45,884 nucleotides of DNA from Bacteroidota bacterium (GTDB taxonomy: Bacteria > Bacteroidota > Ignavibacteria > Ignavibacteriales > Ignavibacteriaceae), in assembly GCA_021824565.1 (NCBI GenBank), contig JAKAKL010000044.1, positions 1 to 45,884 of the forward strand, read 5' to 3'. Of the stretch, positions 1 to 8,899 are shown piece after piece. Position numbers and translations under genes: made by a program. Every line of letters starts with the position of its first letter. Position 1 is the stretch's first letter. Under the pieces are notes generated by a model that was not told the DNA's origin, made no database searches, and was given only the letters and a program-made list of their open reading frames with translations.

Positions 1-3000
1 AATTCTGATTTAAATAATATTCCTTTGGTATAATTGGAACTCCGTTAGTATAAACATCTGTTACAATTGCCCCGCCTGTTGGATCTGCTATAACTACATT
101 TGTTAATTGCACGCTCTTATCAAGCTTACTAAACGTACCGAGTACAAATGTTCCCTGCGGAAGTGATTCACCTTTCATACTGTAAATAAGATATGTTCTG
201 CTTGTATCCCCGCTGTTCGCTGATGCCACCTCAAATGAAGCAAGATTATTCCCCGGTGTAAATTGTACATCCTTTAGTCCCGCGCCTTTAAGAGTAAATT
301 CAATTCCGCCGACATTACAATTGCTCGTAAGAGTCAAATTACCGCCGCTTAAATCGAGCGTCGCACTGCCTGAATTTGTCTTTGCTAATATCTTTGCCGG
401 CTTGCCGTATAATATAATATTTACATCGCCGATAACATCGAGAATATTTATTACGCTGTCCTGGTTTACATCCGCTGCTGCGAAGATAAAAGGCTGCGGG
501 TTTTGTCCAAGCATATATGAAACAATTGAGAGCACATCCATAATATTTACCGACAAGTCTCCGTTCGCGTCTCCACGAGAAGCTGTGTATGGAGTTGTGC
601 TTACTATACGGGAAGAATCAGATTGTGAAAAATCAGTGTTTACTGTTTTATAATAATAATAGTACTTTACATTTGGAGTTACATTAAAGTCAGTATAAGT
701 TGTATCTGTAACAAGCTTCTGGTTTATCATGACAGGCGAGGTAAAAGTAGTATCAGTTAAATTTTGGAATCGATAAATATTATAGCCAAGCAAATCAGGC
801 ACTTGAGGAGGAGTAGTCCAATCCAGATTTACCTTACCCAAACCCGCCGTAGCGCTAAAATCCAATGATGAAGAACTTGCCGCGCTTATTAAGAAGCTGA
901 AGCGCATATCCTCTACTGGAATCTGAAAACCTTCCGGATCTTGTGCATTTGCAACCCTTATTGTATTTATTCCATCGCCTGTATATAGCTGAACCGTTTT
1001 ATAAGCCGTCCAAACTCTATTGCTGTCTGACCAATGTCCTGAATCTGAAAGCGATTGTTGGTTAAAAGGCAATCTTACTCCAAAGGTTAACAATGGTTTA
1101 TAATTAGGGTCCATCGGACGGTTAAAATAAACATCAAATCTATGAGGCCCTACTCCGATTGGATTCATTAAATTTGACTGGTCTTGCGGGTCTTTTCCAT
1201 CTACTAATACTTTCCAAACAAGACCGTGGGCGGAATCGGATGGTGAAATTAATTTTGGTTCAAAATCAATTATTGGCAATCCAGCGTTATCATAAAAGTC
1301 TAATATCTTATTTTCTATTTTTGTTGTATCAGTAGTGCCCCAATATTGATTTGAAAACTTGACAACATCAGAACTTCCCTGTGCTTGACAAATGTATTCA
1401 GCTTTAGTATTATCAGATATAATGAAATTATTATTTAAAATTGTATTATTACTAGCATCTCCGATATTAAATAGATAAAATGTTTGCCACAAGTTTGGAA
1501 AATTAGGGTAAAGGAAAACATCTGCATTTGTTAGCTTATAAATATTACAGTATTTTGTATTTTGACTAAAAGAACCAAATCCCGCATTTATTATATTAAT
1601 GAAGTTATCTCTAATCATTATCTGGCTACCTCCCCCTACAAAACTATTTATTACCTGGCTATCAATTAAACTATCTATGTTATAAATTGTAGAGAAATTA
1701 TTTGTAAAATTATCAAGGATACAATTCTTTACTAGTTGTGCTGTCAAACCACTTCCGCCATATAGTGTACAATTTTCAAAAATACTACCATTCAGGCCTG
1801 CACCATTTAAATTAAATATTACATTCTTATTTACATTGCCGCATATTCCGTTATCAAGGGTTATCAAACTATCTTTATTTCCTATTGCTTCCACGTAGCC
1901 GCGGTTATCAAAGGATGCATTTAGTATAACATGAGTACCCGGTAATATTTTTATTACTGCGCCTGTTGCTAGCCTCATACTATTATTTATTATCCACAGC
2001 TTATTTGGAGTTAGGTATGTAGTATCATATAAAATACCGGATAATTCAGTGCCGTTTGATACATTAAAACTTATTGTCTGAATAGTCGAATCATTATATC
2101 TGGAATCCCACAATACAACATCGAATTTTAATCCCCAACCATTTGGCACATTAGGGCTAATTCTAACAATGAAAGGATTTAATTCATTTGTCCTTGTAGC
2201 ATAAGGACTAATACTACCTATCAACACTTTATTATTTAATATTTGTGCATAGGGCGAGTCTACCCCAAAGTTTGTCCTCAATTCAGCATAAACACTATCA
2301 CCTTGAACCCAAGTATTTCTTACTGTTAACCAAATTTGGACTGTTTCACCTGCATCTGCCTGTCCGTCTTTATCATCCCCACTTAAAGTATCAACTAAAT
2401 TATATGACATTAAATCTAATACTGGAATACCTAATTGTTTCCTATACATCGCTGAATCAATATTTAAATAGGAACAAGAATGTATTAAATCTCCCCACAT
2501 CGTTTCGTTCGTATTTTGTGGAAACACTGATTTATATAATGCTATTGAGCCAGACACTATAGGAGTTGCCATAGAAGTACCGCTAAGAACTTTATAATTA
2601 CCGTTTGGGAACGTACTTAAAATGCCCTGTCCGGGGGCTTTTAATTCATAATTGAATCCATCAATAAATGTAGAATAAATAGGTCCATCAGGATCATAAT
2701 TACTAAAACTTGTAAGAGTTTGTCCACCGCTAGTAGCTTGAACACCTAAAACATATGACAATGCAGCTGGAAAGAATGTTGTTGGGTCATTTGAATTGAC
2801 AGGATAAATACTTTTACTATCATTTCCAGCCGCGGCTACTAAAATTATGTTATCCGCGTATGCATTTTCCAACGCATTTTCCATAGTAAAAGAACGCGCA
2901 TAACCCCCAAAACTCATGTTAATTACTGTTGCTCCGTGTGTGGCTGCATATATTATACCTTTCGTTATTATTGCGACATCACCTGTACCATTACTTTGAA

Positions 3001-3961
3001 AAACTTTTACCGGCATTATTTTGGCACGCCAATCAACTCCAGCAATTCCAATTCCATTATTACCTGTTGCTGCGGCAATACCTGCAACATGAGTTCCATG
3101 TCCATTGTCATCCATGGGGTCATTATTGTTATATATATAGTCCCATCCTCTAAAATCATTTACAACTCCGTCCGCGTCCGGCGTAGTTCTTGGATTTGGA
3201 TTCACCCAGATATTTGCGGCTAAATCGGGATGCTTCCAATCTACTCCGGTATCAAGTATTCCTATTATTTGGGTACTGTCTCCAGTCGTGCTGTCCCAAA
3301 CTGCATCTGCCTGGATATCATGTATATACCACTGCTGGCTGTACAAAGGATCATTAGGCGTAACTGTTTGGACAGATGTCGGTTGGTTGTTTGTAGTCTG
3401 TTGCTCCTGACTTCTTACCTCTTGCTTCTTACCTCTGACCACTTGCTTTTGCTTAATCCATTCCTCCGCTTCCTTCTCCGTCATCACCGGAGATTCCGGC
3501 TTATCGTCAACAACAGAATATATATAATCCGGCTCTGCATAAATTACATTCGGATTGTTTTTCAGTTCTTCTATAAACTGTAATGTTTGTGTGCTGTCCT
3601 TTAATGCAAGCTTATAAATATTGTGCAGACTCGGTCTTTCAAAAGTCTTACCGTTGAATGATTTCAGCATTTCCACTTTTGTTAATCTCTTTGCGTTTGG
3701 GAATAATTTATTTGACGAGACTATATTATACTTTTGAAGTATAGCATCAACCGAAGCAATGCCCATTGTAACAGCACCGGCAGATGTTTTTCCCATTACT
3801 GGCACTGCATCATCCTTTAGCCTCACCAGCACAACTCCCGGTACAAAATCAAACTTAGAAGCTCTCGCATCAATCTTAATTGGATCTGATTGCTGCGGAA
3901 ATAACTGAATTGACAGTACTGTTACTAAAAAGACAAAGAAAAAACTGTAAAATTTTTTCAT
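1..3961 (-). CDS. Secreted subtilisin-like (S8) serine protease, T9SS cargo, C-terminus beyond the window
   Basis: Reading the minus strand from the ATG at 3961 gives an open frame to base 1, so at least 1320 residues. A signal peptide (about 1-22) is followed by an inhibitor-like propeptide (about 35-150). The S8 catalytic domain has Asp237 in ILDTGVD, His288 in NGHGTH and Ser463 in SGTSMAT, so the triad is intact. Next come a stretch rich in Asn and Ile that looks like a beta-helix, a fibronectin-like segment, and two dockerin-type calcium repeats (DANGDLSVNIMDV and DVNQDSVINILDV, near residues 1125-1185). The last visible residues, YYLNQN, match the usual beginning of an Ignavibacteria T9SS sorting domain, so about 80 residues are probably missing. 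A ribosome site (AGAAGG) precedes the ATG. The linker at about 168-192, rich in Gln, Lys and Arg, resembles translated short-repeat DNA. Likely an extracellular or surface protease. Confidence 0.93.
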   Translation of the reverse strand, partial: MKKFYSFFFVFLVTVLSIQLFPQQSDPIKIDARASKFDFVPGVVLVRLKDDAVPVMGKTSAGAVTMGIASVDAILQKYNIVSSNKLFPNAKRLTKVEMLKSFNGKTFERPSLHNIYKLALKDSTQTLQFIEELKNNPNVIYAEPDYIYSVVDDKPESPVMTEKEAEEWIKQKQVVRGKKQEVRSQEQQTTNNQPTSVQTVTPNDPLYSQQWYIHDIQADAVWDSTTGDSTQIIGILDTGVDWKHPDLAANIWVNPNPRTTPDADGVVNDFRGWDYIYNNNDPMDDNGHGTHVAGIAAATGNNGIGIAGVDWRAKIMPVKVFQSNGTGDVAIITKGIIYAATHGATVINMSFGGYARSFTMENALENAYADNIILVAAAGNDSKSIYPVNSNDPTTFFPAALSYVLGVQATSGGQTLTSFSNYDPDGPIYSTFIDGFNYELKAPGQGILSTFPNGNYKVLSGTSMATPIVSGSIALYKSVFPQNTNETMWGDLIHSCSYLNIDSAMYRKQLGIPVLDLMSYNLVDTLSGDDKDGQADAGETVQIWLTVRNTWVQGDSVYAELRTNFGVDSPYAQILNNKVLIGSISPYATRTNELNPFIVRISPNVPNGWGLKFDVVLWDSRYNDSTIQTISFNVSNGTELSGILYDTTYLTPNKLWIINNSMRLATGAVIKILPGTHVILNASFDNRGYVEAIGNKDSLITLDNGICGNVNKNVIFNLNGAGLNGSIFENCTLYGGSGLTAQLVKNCILDNFTNNFSTIYNIDSLIDSQVINSFVGGGSQIMIRDNFINIINAGFGSFSQNTKYCNIYKLTNADVFLYPNFPNLWQTFYLFNIGDASNNTILNNNFIISDNTKAEYICQAQGSSDVVKFSNQYWGTTDTTKIENKILDFYDNAGLPIIDFEPKLISPSDSAHGLVWKVLVDGKDPQDQSNLMNPIGVGPHRFDVYFNRPMDPNYKPLLTFGVRLPFNQQSLSDSGHWSDSNRVWTAYKTVQLYTGDGINTIRVANAQDPEGFQIPVEDMRFSFLISAASSSSLDFSATAGLGKVNLDWTTPPQVPDLLGYNIYRFQNLTDTTFTSPVMINQKLVTDTTYTDFNVTPNVKYYYYYKTVNTDFSQSDSSRIVSTTPYTASRGDANGDLSVNIMDVLSIVSYMLGQNPQPFIFAAADVNQDSVINILDVIGDVNIILYGKPAKILAKTNSGSATLDLSGGNLTLTSNCNVGGIEFTLKGAGLKDVQFTPGNNLASFEVASANSGDTSRTYLIYSMKGESLPQGTFVLGTFSKLDKSVQLTNVVIADPTGGAIVTDVYTNGVPIIPKEYYLNQN

Positions 3962-4011
3962 AATATTTACCTTCTAACATCTTAAAAACTAATCTTATTT
4001 TTCAAACTCAT

Positions 4012-4084
4012 ATTTCCTTTGTGATTCTTTGTGCCTTCGTGTCTTTGTGGCATTTACTTTCCGCCACTAAGTCACAAAGGAAAT
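4012..4084. repeat. 73-base element with 13-bp inverted ends, built of CACAAAG-type repeats
   Basis: ATTTCCTTTGTGA (4012-4024) and TCACAAAGGAAAT (4072-4084) are perfect reverse complements. Between them are further variants of the same words (CTTTGTG, CTTCGTG, CTTTGTGG). On the minus strand this reads as CACAAAGACACGAAGGCACAAAG. It sits about 50 bases upstream of the subtilase start and would fold into a hairpin if transcribed with that gene. It could be a small non-autonomous element or a leader structure. Confidence 0.65.
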
Positions 4085-4256
4085 CTCTTTCAAATTTTAG
4101 TAAAATTATTTTTTTACCTACCTTTAGATAAAATAAAAATTATAATTCTACATATATATAAGTACTCAAAATTTTGATCTTCTGGGAAAAAAAAGAAAAT
4201 TTTTTTCCTTATTTGACTTGATGAAATAGGCAATATATCCCAGAAGAAAGGACTCT

Positions 4257-4326
4257 CCTTTTACCTCTTAACCTTTTTACCTCTTTACCTTTTATCTCTT
4301 TACCTTTTTACCTCTTTCTCTTTTTA
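4257..4326. repeat. Imperfect pyrimidine-rich short tandem array (TTTACCTCTT type)
   Basis: The plus strand repeats TTTACCTC and TTTACCTTTT words about eight times with small variations. The other strand is a purine-rich AAAGAGGTAAAAAGGT run. No coding frame uses it. It resembles the other short-period arrays in this window in style, but not in sequence. Confidence 0.6.
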
Positions 4327-4459
4327 TTACTTCTTGTCTATTTGCCAACATTGTATGCCCATGTGTTTGCTTTTAAATTAATAATTCGTATATTTGATCA
4401 TACTTAAGTATTTATTTATTCTGCACTTAAGGCAAATGGCTAAACTAGTAAAATCCCCT

Positions 4460-4514
4460 TCTGAAAACCCTCTGAATCCCATTTGAAAACCTACTCAAAG
4501 CCCTGTGAAAGCCC
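4460..4514 (+). repeat. Five tandem 11-nt units (TGAAAGCCC family)
   Basis: Five consecutive units with an exact 11-base step: TCTGAAAACCC, TCTGAATCCCA, TTTGAAAACCT, ACTCAAAGCCC and TGTGAAAGCCC. A second five-unit array of the same family lies in the opposite orientation at 21878-21932. The period is close to one turn of the double helix. No gene covers it. Confidence 0.75.
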
Positions 4515-4778
4515 TCTAACTTAACTGTAATTACCTCGCTTTCTAGCTGTAACTATACTATTGACTCGCATATTATTTATCCTTAGCATACAACTATTGT
4601 ATTCTTAAACAGCTATATTTATTTTTGATCTATCATAATACAATATGTGCTCCTTTCCCGGCATAAGAGAAGATTACCTAATCGAAGATTTACTCGATCT
4701 TAATCGGAATGAAACACGTAAATAATGAACATATGGTACGCATATTCCAGATATGGTTATGTTACTCTAAATAATGAG

Positions 4779-4808
4779 TATAACTTATTTAATTTATAAT
4801 AAGTTATA
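4779..4808. promoter_or_regulatory. Perfect 11-bp inverted repeat upstream of the secreted hydrolase
   Basis: TATAACTTATT (4779-4789) and AATAAGTTATA (4798-4808) are exact reverse complements with an 8-base spacer, 61 bases before the ATG at 4870. The position and symmetry suit an operator for a dimeric regulator. AT-rich DNA produces such matches by chance more often than usual, so the role is inferred. Confidence 0.4.
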
Positions 4809-4869
4809 TTATAACAGCTCATTTTATTTCAATTATAGAAATACGATAATGTTCTAAACGAAAAATCAT

Positions 4870-5886
4870 ATGAAGAATCAATTTCAATTCCTATCTATTA
4901 CATTATTATTCACGGCATTCTTTATTTACAATATTTGCCCCGCCGTGAACGTAAAAGAAAGTGCAAAATTGCCCGGCTTTACCACAAGCAGCTACCTGGA
5001 TGAACAAATATTGACTTTCAGTATGGAACCGAATATAAATGTAGAAATAAACGCGCCCTCCGCTTCCGAATTTGATGCCGATAAGAAAGTAATGTTAATA
5101 TTTTATGCGACACCTAACCTTAACTCAATTGCGCAAACTATTGGAAAACAAATGCATCCGGGCGATGATTGGCATTTTAACATTCAGCATATCGGCGCTC
5201 AAACAAGATTCCTTAGAAACCTGCTGCGGAATGAAAACATCGTTGTTGCTTATGTAGCTACAGGCGAAGAAAGCTGGCCCTGGTGGAAAACCCGCCATGC
5301 TAATCCTGATTCGATAATTAAGCACGTGGTCGATTCTGTTAAAAGTATCTTTAACAAGTATAAAGTTGAAGTAGCTTTGTCAGGCCACAGCGGGGGCGGC
5401 AGCTTTGTACTCGGCTACATAAATGCCGTAAAAAAGATTCCTAATTACGTTAAACGGCTTTGCTTTCTCGACAGCGACTATGACTATGACAATATCCTTC
5501 ACGGCGAGAAGATTATTAAATGGATTAAATCTTCAGGTGATCATTACTTAAGCGTACTCGCTTTCGACGATAGAAATGTTAAGTGGGACGGCGTAAATAA
5601 AGAGGCTCCTTACACCGGTACGTTCTACAAGAGTACCCTGATGGAAGAAAAATTATCTACTGCATTTAATTTTAAGGATGAATCGGATTCTCTATTTATA
5701 AAGTACACTGCACTAAATAATAGGATCGAGTTCCTGCTTAAGCTTAATCCTCAGAATTTAATGTGGCATACAGTCCAGGTGGAAGACAACGGCTTCATAC
5801 AGACAATGCTTTCGGGTACTGAGTATGAAGGCGAAGGTTATGTATATTGGGGTCCGAGAGCTTACAGCCAGTATATCCAGCCGTAA
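4870..5886 (+). CDS. Exported alpha/beta-hydrolase-fold protein of unknown substrate
   Basis: A 338-residue protein with an N-terminal hydrophobic segment (about 8-25) that looks like a signal peptide. The motif GHSGGG (172-177) is a classic nucleophile elbow, with Ser174 as the likely nucleophile after the preceding strand VEVAL. Asp201 or Asp203 (LDSDYDYD) and His300 (WHTVQVED) are plausible partners, which would complete a lipase/esterase-type triad. I do not recognise a narrower family. It stands alone, followed by a hexamer repeat array and then sthA. An 11-bp inverted repeat lies upstream. Function beyond hydrolase is not claimed. Confidence 0.85.
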   Translation: MKNQFQFLSITLLFTAFFIYNICPAVNVKESAKLPGFTTSSYLDEQILTFSMEPNINVEINAPSASEFDADKKVMLIFYATPNLNSIAQTIGKQMHPGDDWHFNIQHIGAQTRFLRNLLRNENIVVAYVATGEESWPWWKTRHANPDSIIKHVVDSVKSIFNKYKVEVALSGHSGGGSFVLGYINAVKKIPNYVKRLCFLDSDYDYDNILHGEKIIKWIKSSGDHYLSVLAFDDRNVKWDGVNKEAPYTGTFYKSTLMEEKLSTAFNFKDESDSLFIKYTALNNRIEFLLKLNPQNLMWHTVQVEDNGFIQTMLSGTEYEGEGYVYWGPRAYSQYIQP

Positions 5887-5889
5887 GAG

Positions 5890-5923
5890 AAGTTTAAGTT
5901 TAAGTTTAAGTTCAAGTTCAAGG
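5890..5923 (+). repeat. AAGTTT/AAGTTC hexamer array, left of sthA
   Basis: Three AAGTTT units are followed by two AAGTTC units directly after the hydrolase stop codon. The same hexamers recur in the opposite orientation at 7481-7538, on the other side of sthA, so the two arrays could pair as long inverted arms. Confidence 0.75.
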
Positions 5924-6053
5924 AAAAACAAATAAAATATCCTGACATAAAAAGCAACGAGTCAAGCGCCAATACTATAAAATGATCTTCGATAAACTTT
6001 ATAGAGTTATTTTTGTGTAAATTACATCCGATTAAATTTACAAAGGATGAAAC

Positions 6054-7463
6054 TTGAAGAATCATTATGATGTAATAATATTAGGCAGCGGTCCCGGCGG
6101 TGAAGGCGCTGCTATGAAATGCACCAAAGAAGGTCTGCATGTTGCTATGTGCGATTATTTCTCTATGGTCGGCGGAAGCTGTACGCATAGAAGCACTATC
6201 CCCAGCAAGGCTCTGCGCCATGCAAGCCAGATTCTTTATGAACGTAATGGTCTTGAAGAAGCTAATTTCCAAACGCTGTTAAAGAAAGCCGAGTCTGTTA
6301 TCGGCGAACAATTTAATCTTAGAAAAAGCTTTTATGAAAGAAATCTTGTCGATATTATCGACGGCAGAGCCTCTTTTATTGATCCTCATACAATATCCGT
6401 AAAGCTGTCCAACAATGCTGAAGAGACTTATACGGCGGATTATTTCGTAATTGCTACCGGCTCACGTCCTTATCATCCTGACGATGTGGATTTCAATCAC
6501 CCTCGAATTTTAGACAGCGATACAATCCTGAACCTTAAAGATAACCCGCGCTCAATTACTATATACGGCGCTGGTGTTATCGGCTGCGAATACGCGTCTA
6601 TCTTCCGCGGGCTTAAAATAAAGGTCAATCTTATCAATACGCGCGATAAGCTCCTCGCTTTCCTCGACGATGAAATAATTGATGCTCTCAGCTATCACCT
6701 CCGTGAGAACGGCGTTATACTTAGGCATAGTGAAGAATATGAAAAAGTCGCCGCTGACAATACCGGAGTTACTGTCTACTTAAAATCTAATAAAGAAATC
6801 CGCACTGACCATTTGCTCTGGGCGCAAGGAAGGACTGGCAATTCCGATAACATGGGATTAGAGAATCTCGGCATAAAAGTAAATGCTCAAGGCTCTATAG
6901 TTGTAAATGAAGTAAACCAGACCCCTCTTCCTCACATTTACGCCGTAGGCGATATAGTCGGCTTCCCTAACCTTGCCAGCGCTTCTTATGATCAAGGCAG
7001 GTTCGCCGCTACTCATATTGTATTCGGCAAGTGCGACCATCAGCTTGTTGAATTCATACCTACAGGAATTTATACTATCCCGGAAATCAGCTCTGTTGGC
7101 TACACAGAAGAGCAGCTTACAAAAGAGAAAATTCCTTATGAAGTCGGGCATTCTTTCTTCAGGCATCTTGCACGCGCTCAAATAACCGGAAGAACTACCG
7201 GCATGCTCAAGATTCTATTTCACAGAGAAACTCTAAAAATACTTGGCGTTCATTGCTTTGGTCACGGCGCCGCAGAGATTATACATATCGGTCAGGCTAT
7301 TATGTCCCAGAAAGGCGACGGCAATTCGCTGATGTTCTTTATAAACACTACTTTTAATTATCCCACTATGGCTGAAGCATATCGAGTCGCAGCACTTAAT
7401 GGAATAAATAGAGTAAATCAATTAAAGACAAAAGAAGAACGCGGCTCTTCGCCTGCCGAGTAA
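6054..7463 (+). CDS. sthA: Soluble pyridine nucleotide transhydrogenase (Si-specific)
   Basis: A 469-residue flavoprotein of the FAD/NAD disulfide reductase superfamily, close to the usual length for SthA (about 466). The N-terminal FAD-binding motif is GSGPGGEG (11-18). It is followed by [18 protein letters not shown], matching SthA's [18 protein letters not shown]. The second redox cysteine of dihydrolipoamide dehydrogenases is replaced, as is normal for SthA. A second Rossmann motif ([11 protein letters not shown]) binds NAD(P)H, and [14 protein letters not shown] is the FAD-binding C-terminal motif. The enzyme is known to move hydride between NADPH and NAD+ in the cytoplasm. The start is TTG at 6054 with a well-placed AAAGGA. 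The ATG at 6047 is in another frame and stops within a few codons. It is framed by inverted hexamer arrays. Confidence 0.93.
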   Translation: MKNHYDVIILGSGPGGEGAAMKCTKEGLHVAMCDYFSMVGGSCTHRSTIPSKALRHASQILYERNGLEEANFQTLLKKAESVIGEQFNLRKSFYERNLVDIIDGRASFIDPHTISVKLSNNAEETYTADYFVIATGSRPYHPDDVDFNHPRILDSDTILNLKDNPRSITIYGAGVIGCEYASIFRGLKIKVNLINTRDKLLAFLDDEIIDALSYHLRENGVILRHSEEYEKVAADNTGVTVYLKSNKEIRTDHLLWAQGRTGNSDNMGLENLGIKVNAQGSIVVNEVNQTPLPHIYAVGDIVGFPNLASASYDQGRFAATHIVFGKCDHQLVEFIPTGIYTIPEISSVGYTEEQLTKEKIPYEVGHSFFRHLARAQITGRTTGMLKILFHRETLKILGVHCFGHGAAEIIHIGQAIMSQKGDGNSLMFFINTTFNYPTMAEAYRVAALNGINRVNQLKTKEERGSSPAE

Positions 7464-7480
7464 TAATATTCTCTTTCACC

Positions 7481-7538
7481 ACTTAAACTTAAACTTAAAC
7501 TTAAACTTGAACTTGAACTTGATCTCGATCTTGAACTC
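7481..7538 (-). repeat. AAGTTT/AAGTTC hexamer array, right of sthA
   Basis: On the minus strand this reads several AAGTTC units then AAGTTT units, with degenerate GATC-containing members at the outer end. It lies between the convergent ends of sthA and the next gene. It is the mirror image of the array at 5890-5923. A transcript spanning both could form a long stem, or this copy could act as an end-of-gene structure. Confidence 0.75.
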
Positions 7539-7548
7539 TTCCTTTACC

Positions 7549-8781
7549 TCATGATAAATGAGCTGCTGCCAGTTCAAAAACTTCGTTAAAGCTTCTATCA
7601 ACCTTATTACTTATTTCGGCGCTATTAGGGAAAGGTGTAACATGAGTATATTCAAACGGGAAGTCCAGCACTTTAACATCTATCGGTATTTCTCTGAAAT
7701 CGCCTTTTAGAATATTCAGCACTTCTATCGGAGGTATTACGTAGTCTTTTCTTAAAGCTGCGGCTGCTATTTTATCTTTAAGCTGCATCAGCCTGTCTTC
7801 CCTGAATCTTTTCATCTTCTGGTAGCTCAGCATTGCTTTAAAATATCTTCCCGCAAAATGATCGTCATTAAAATAATGGGACAGCCTTTCGTCAGCCTTA
7901 AACTCATTCTCAAGATGCTCTATGAAGAAAGAGTAAAGAGCAATGTTTGCGTCGCTGTCAAGAATATATTTGGATACCGGGTACATCCTGTCTATTGTTG
8001 GTCCTCCGCAGAATATAAACAGCCTGGACTTTGAGAATAAGTTTTCATGGTCTGTCATTAAAAGTATTTCAGACAAGAATGAGCCTATTGAATACGCAAA
8101 GAAGTCTATTCCGGCATCCTTATCTATAAAATTATTTTTATCGTTTCTTATTTCTTTTACAAGCTGGATAATATCATAATACGTTTGCAGCCCCGACCAG
8201 AAGAATCTTTGAGGGGTCATTTGTATGCGCGCGCTTATTGCGGCATTAGCAAACGTTGAATCTACAACAGACGGAAACTGCTTCTTGCGCTCTGAAGAAA
8301 CAGCCTGCATCAGCTTCGGCTTGCTCCATTCTATTGGCGAACGATTCATGTGGAAGGCTATCGGGAATAAGATAACTGCTTTGCCTGTCAGTTCTACAAG
8401 CTTATTCGCCCAGGGAAGGTATTTGTCCCAGTGCTTCTCATTTAATCCGTGGAAAAGCAAAATTATATTCTTAGCTTTATTCATCCCGATCTTTTTAAAC
8501 AGCGAATATTTAAACTCTTTGTTCTCAATTATATCGCAGTCGGCAGTCTTTAGACTTTCATGGCAATTATGAAAATATTCTTTATTGTCTACGGAATGGT
8601 GCTCTTCGAATTCTTTGTTATGCTTCTTGCATATATATTTACCGGCGCCTGGAAGAATATCGCTGTTCATCGAGACAAAGTCTTGATTGTATATAGTAAT
8701 ACCGCTTCCGGCAATATTGATCGTGTAATCTTGAAGATTAAAGATTTGTTTTAAAGAAATGAACGTTTCCCTGTAATCCAT
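7549..8781 (-). CDS. Alpha/beta-hydrolase-like protein, possibly DUF6051 family
   Basis: A 410-residue protein without a signal peptide. The strand ending in ILLFHGLNEKHWDKYLPWA resembles the oxyanion-hole region of alpha/beta hydrolases. FFAYSIGSF in the middle resembles a degenerate nucleophile elbow with Ser before Ile-Gly. FPFEYTHVTPFP near the C-terminus could supply a histidine. The overall pattern recalls the Bacteroidota DUF6051 family, which I give as a tentative match from memory. It converges with sthA across the hexamer array and has no obvious operon partner. Activity is inferred from fold motifs only. Confidence 0.8.
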   Translation of the reverse strand: MDYRETFISLKQIFNLQDYTINIAGSGITIYNQDFVSMNSDILPGAGKYICKKHNKEFEEHHSVDNKEYFHNCHESLKTADCDIIENKEFKYSLFKKIGMNKAKNIILLFHGLNEKHWDKYLPWANKLVELTGKAVILFPIAFHMNRSPIEWSKPKLMQAVSSERKKQFPSVVDSTFANAAISARIQMTPQRFFWSGLQTYYDIIQLVKEIRNDKNNFIDKDAGIDFFAYSIGSFLSEILLMTDHENLFSKSRLFIFCGGPTIDRMYPVSKYILDSDANIALYSFFIEHLENEFKADERLSHYFNDDHFAGRYFKAMLSYQKMKRFREDRLMQLKDKIAAAALRKDYVIPPIEVLNILKGDFREIPIDVKVLDFPFEYTHVTPFPNSAEISNKVDRSFNEVFELAAAHLS

Positions 8782-8899
8782 AATTTGCTTTCATGTATAA
8801 ATGTCCGGACACATCCCATTTAATAATTAAAATTATCCTTACTAAAAAAGCAAAGATTTTATTAATGGTCAAGAATAAAAGCTAAAAGAATATTTTATA

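Larger units (their letters stand above)
3962..4869. other. Long divergent intergenic spacer with several repeat arrays
   Basis: About 900 bases without a convincing gene lie between the minus-strand subtilase and the plus-strand hydrolase. It must hold both promoters. It contains a 73-base inverted-repeat element (4012-4084), a TTTACCTCTT-type array (4257-4326), a five-unit 11-nt array (4460-4514) and an 11-bp perfect inverted repeat just upstream of the hydrolase (4779-4808). The rest is AT-rich sequence in which I see nothing specific. Confidence 0.7.

Noticed and set aside
321-3583. Plus-strand frames opposite the subtilase gene
   Set aside because: They are low-complexity frames without ribosome sites, lying antisense to a gene with intact catalytic motifs on the minus strand.
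3962-4869. tRNA or small structured RNA gene in the divergent spacer
   Set aside because: No cloverleaf, T-loop sequence or strong hairpin with a T-run was found. The structure present is explained by repeat arrays.
6054-7463. Dihydrolipoamide dehydrogenase or mercuric reductase
   Set aside because: The second active-site cysteine is missing and the [15 protein letters not shown] segment is specific to soluble transhydrogenase.
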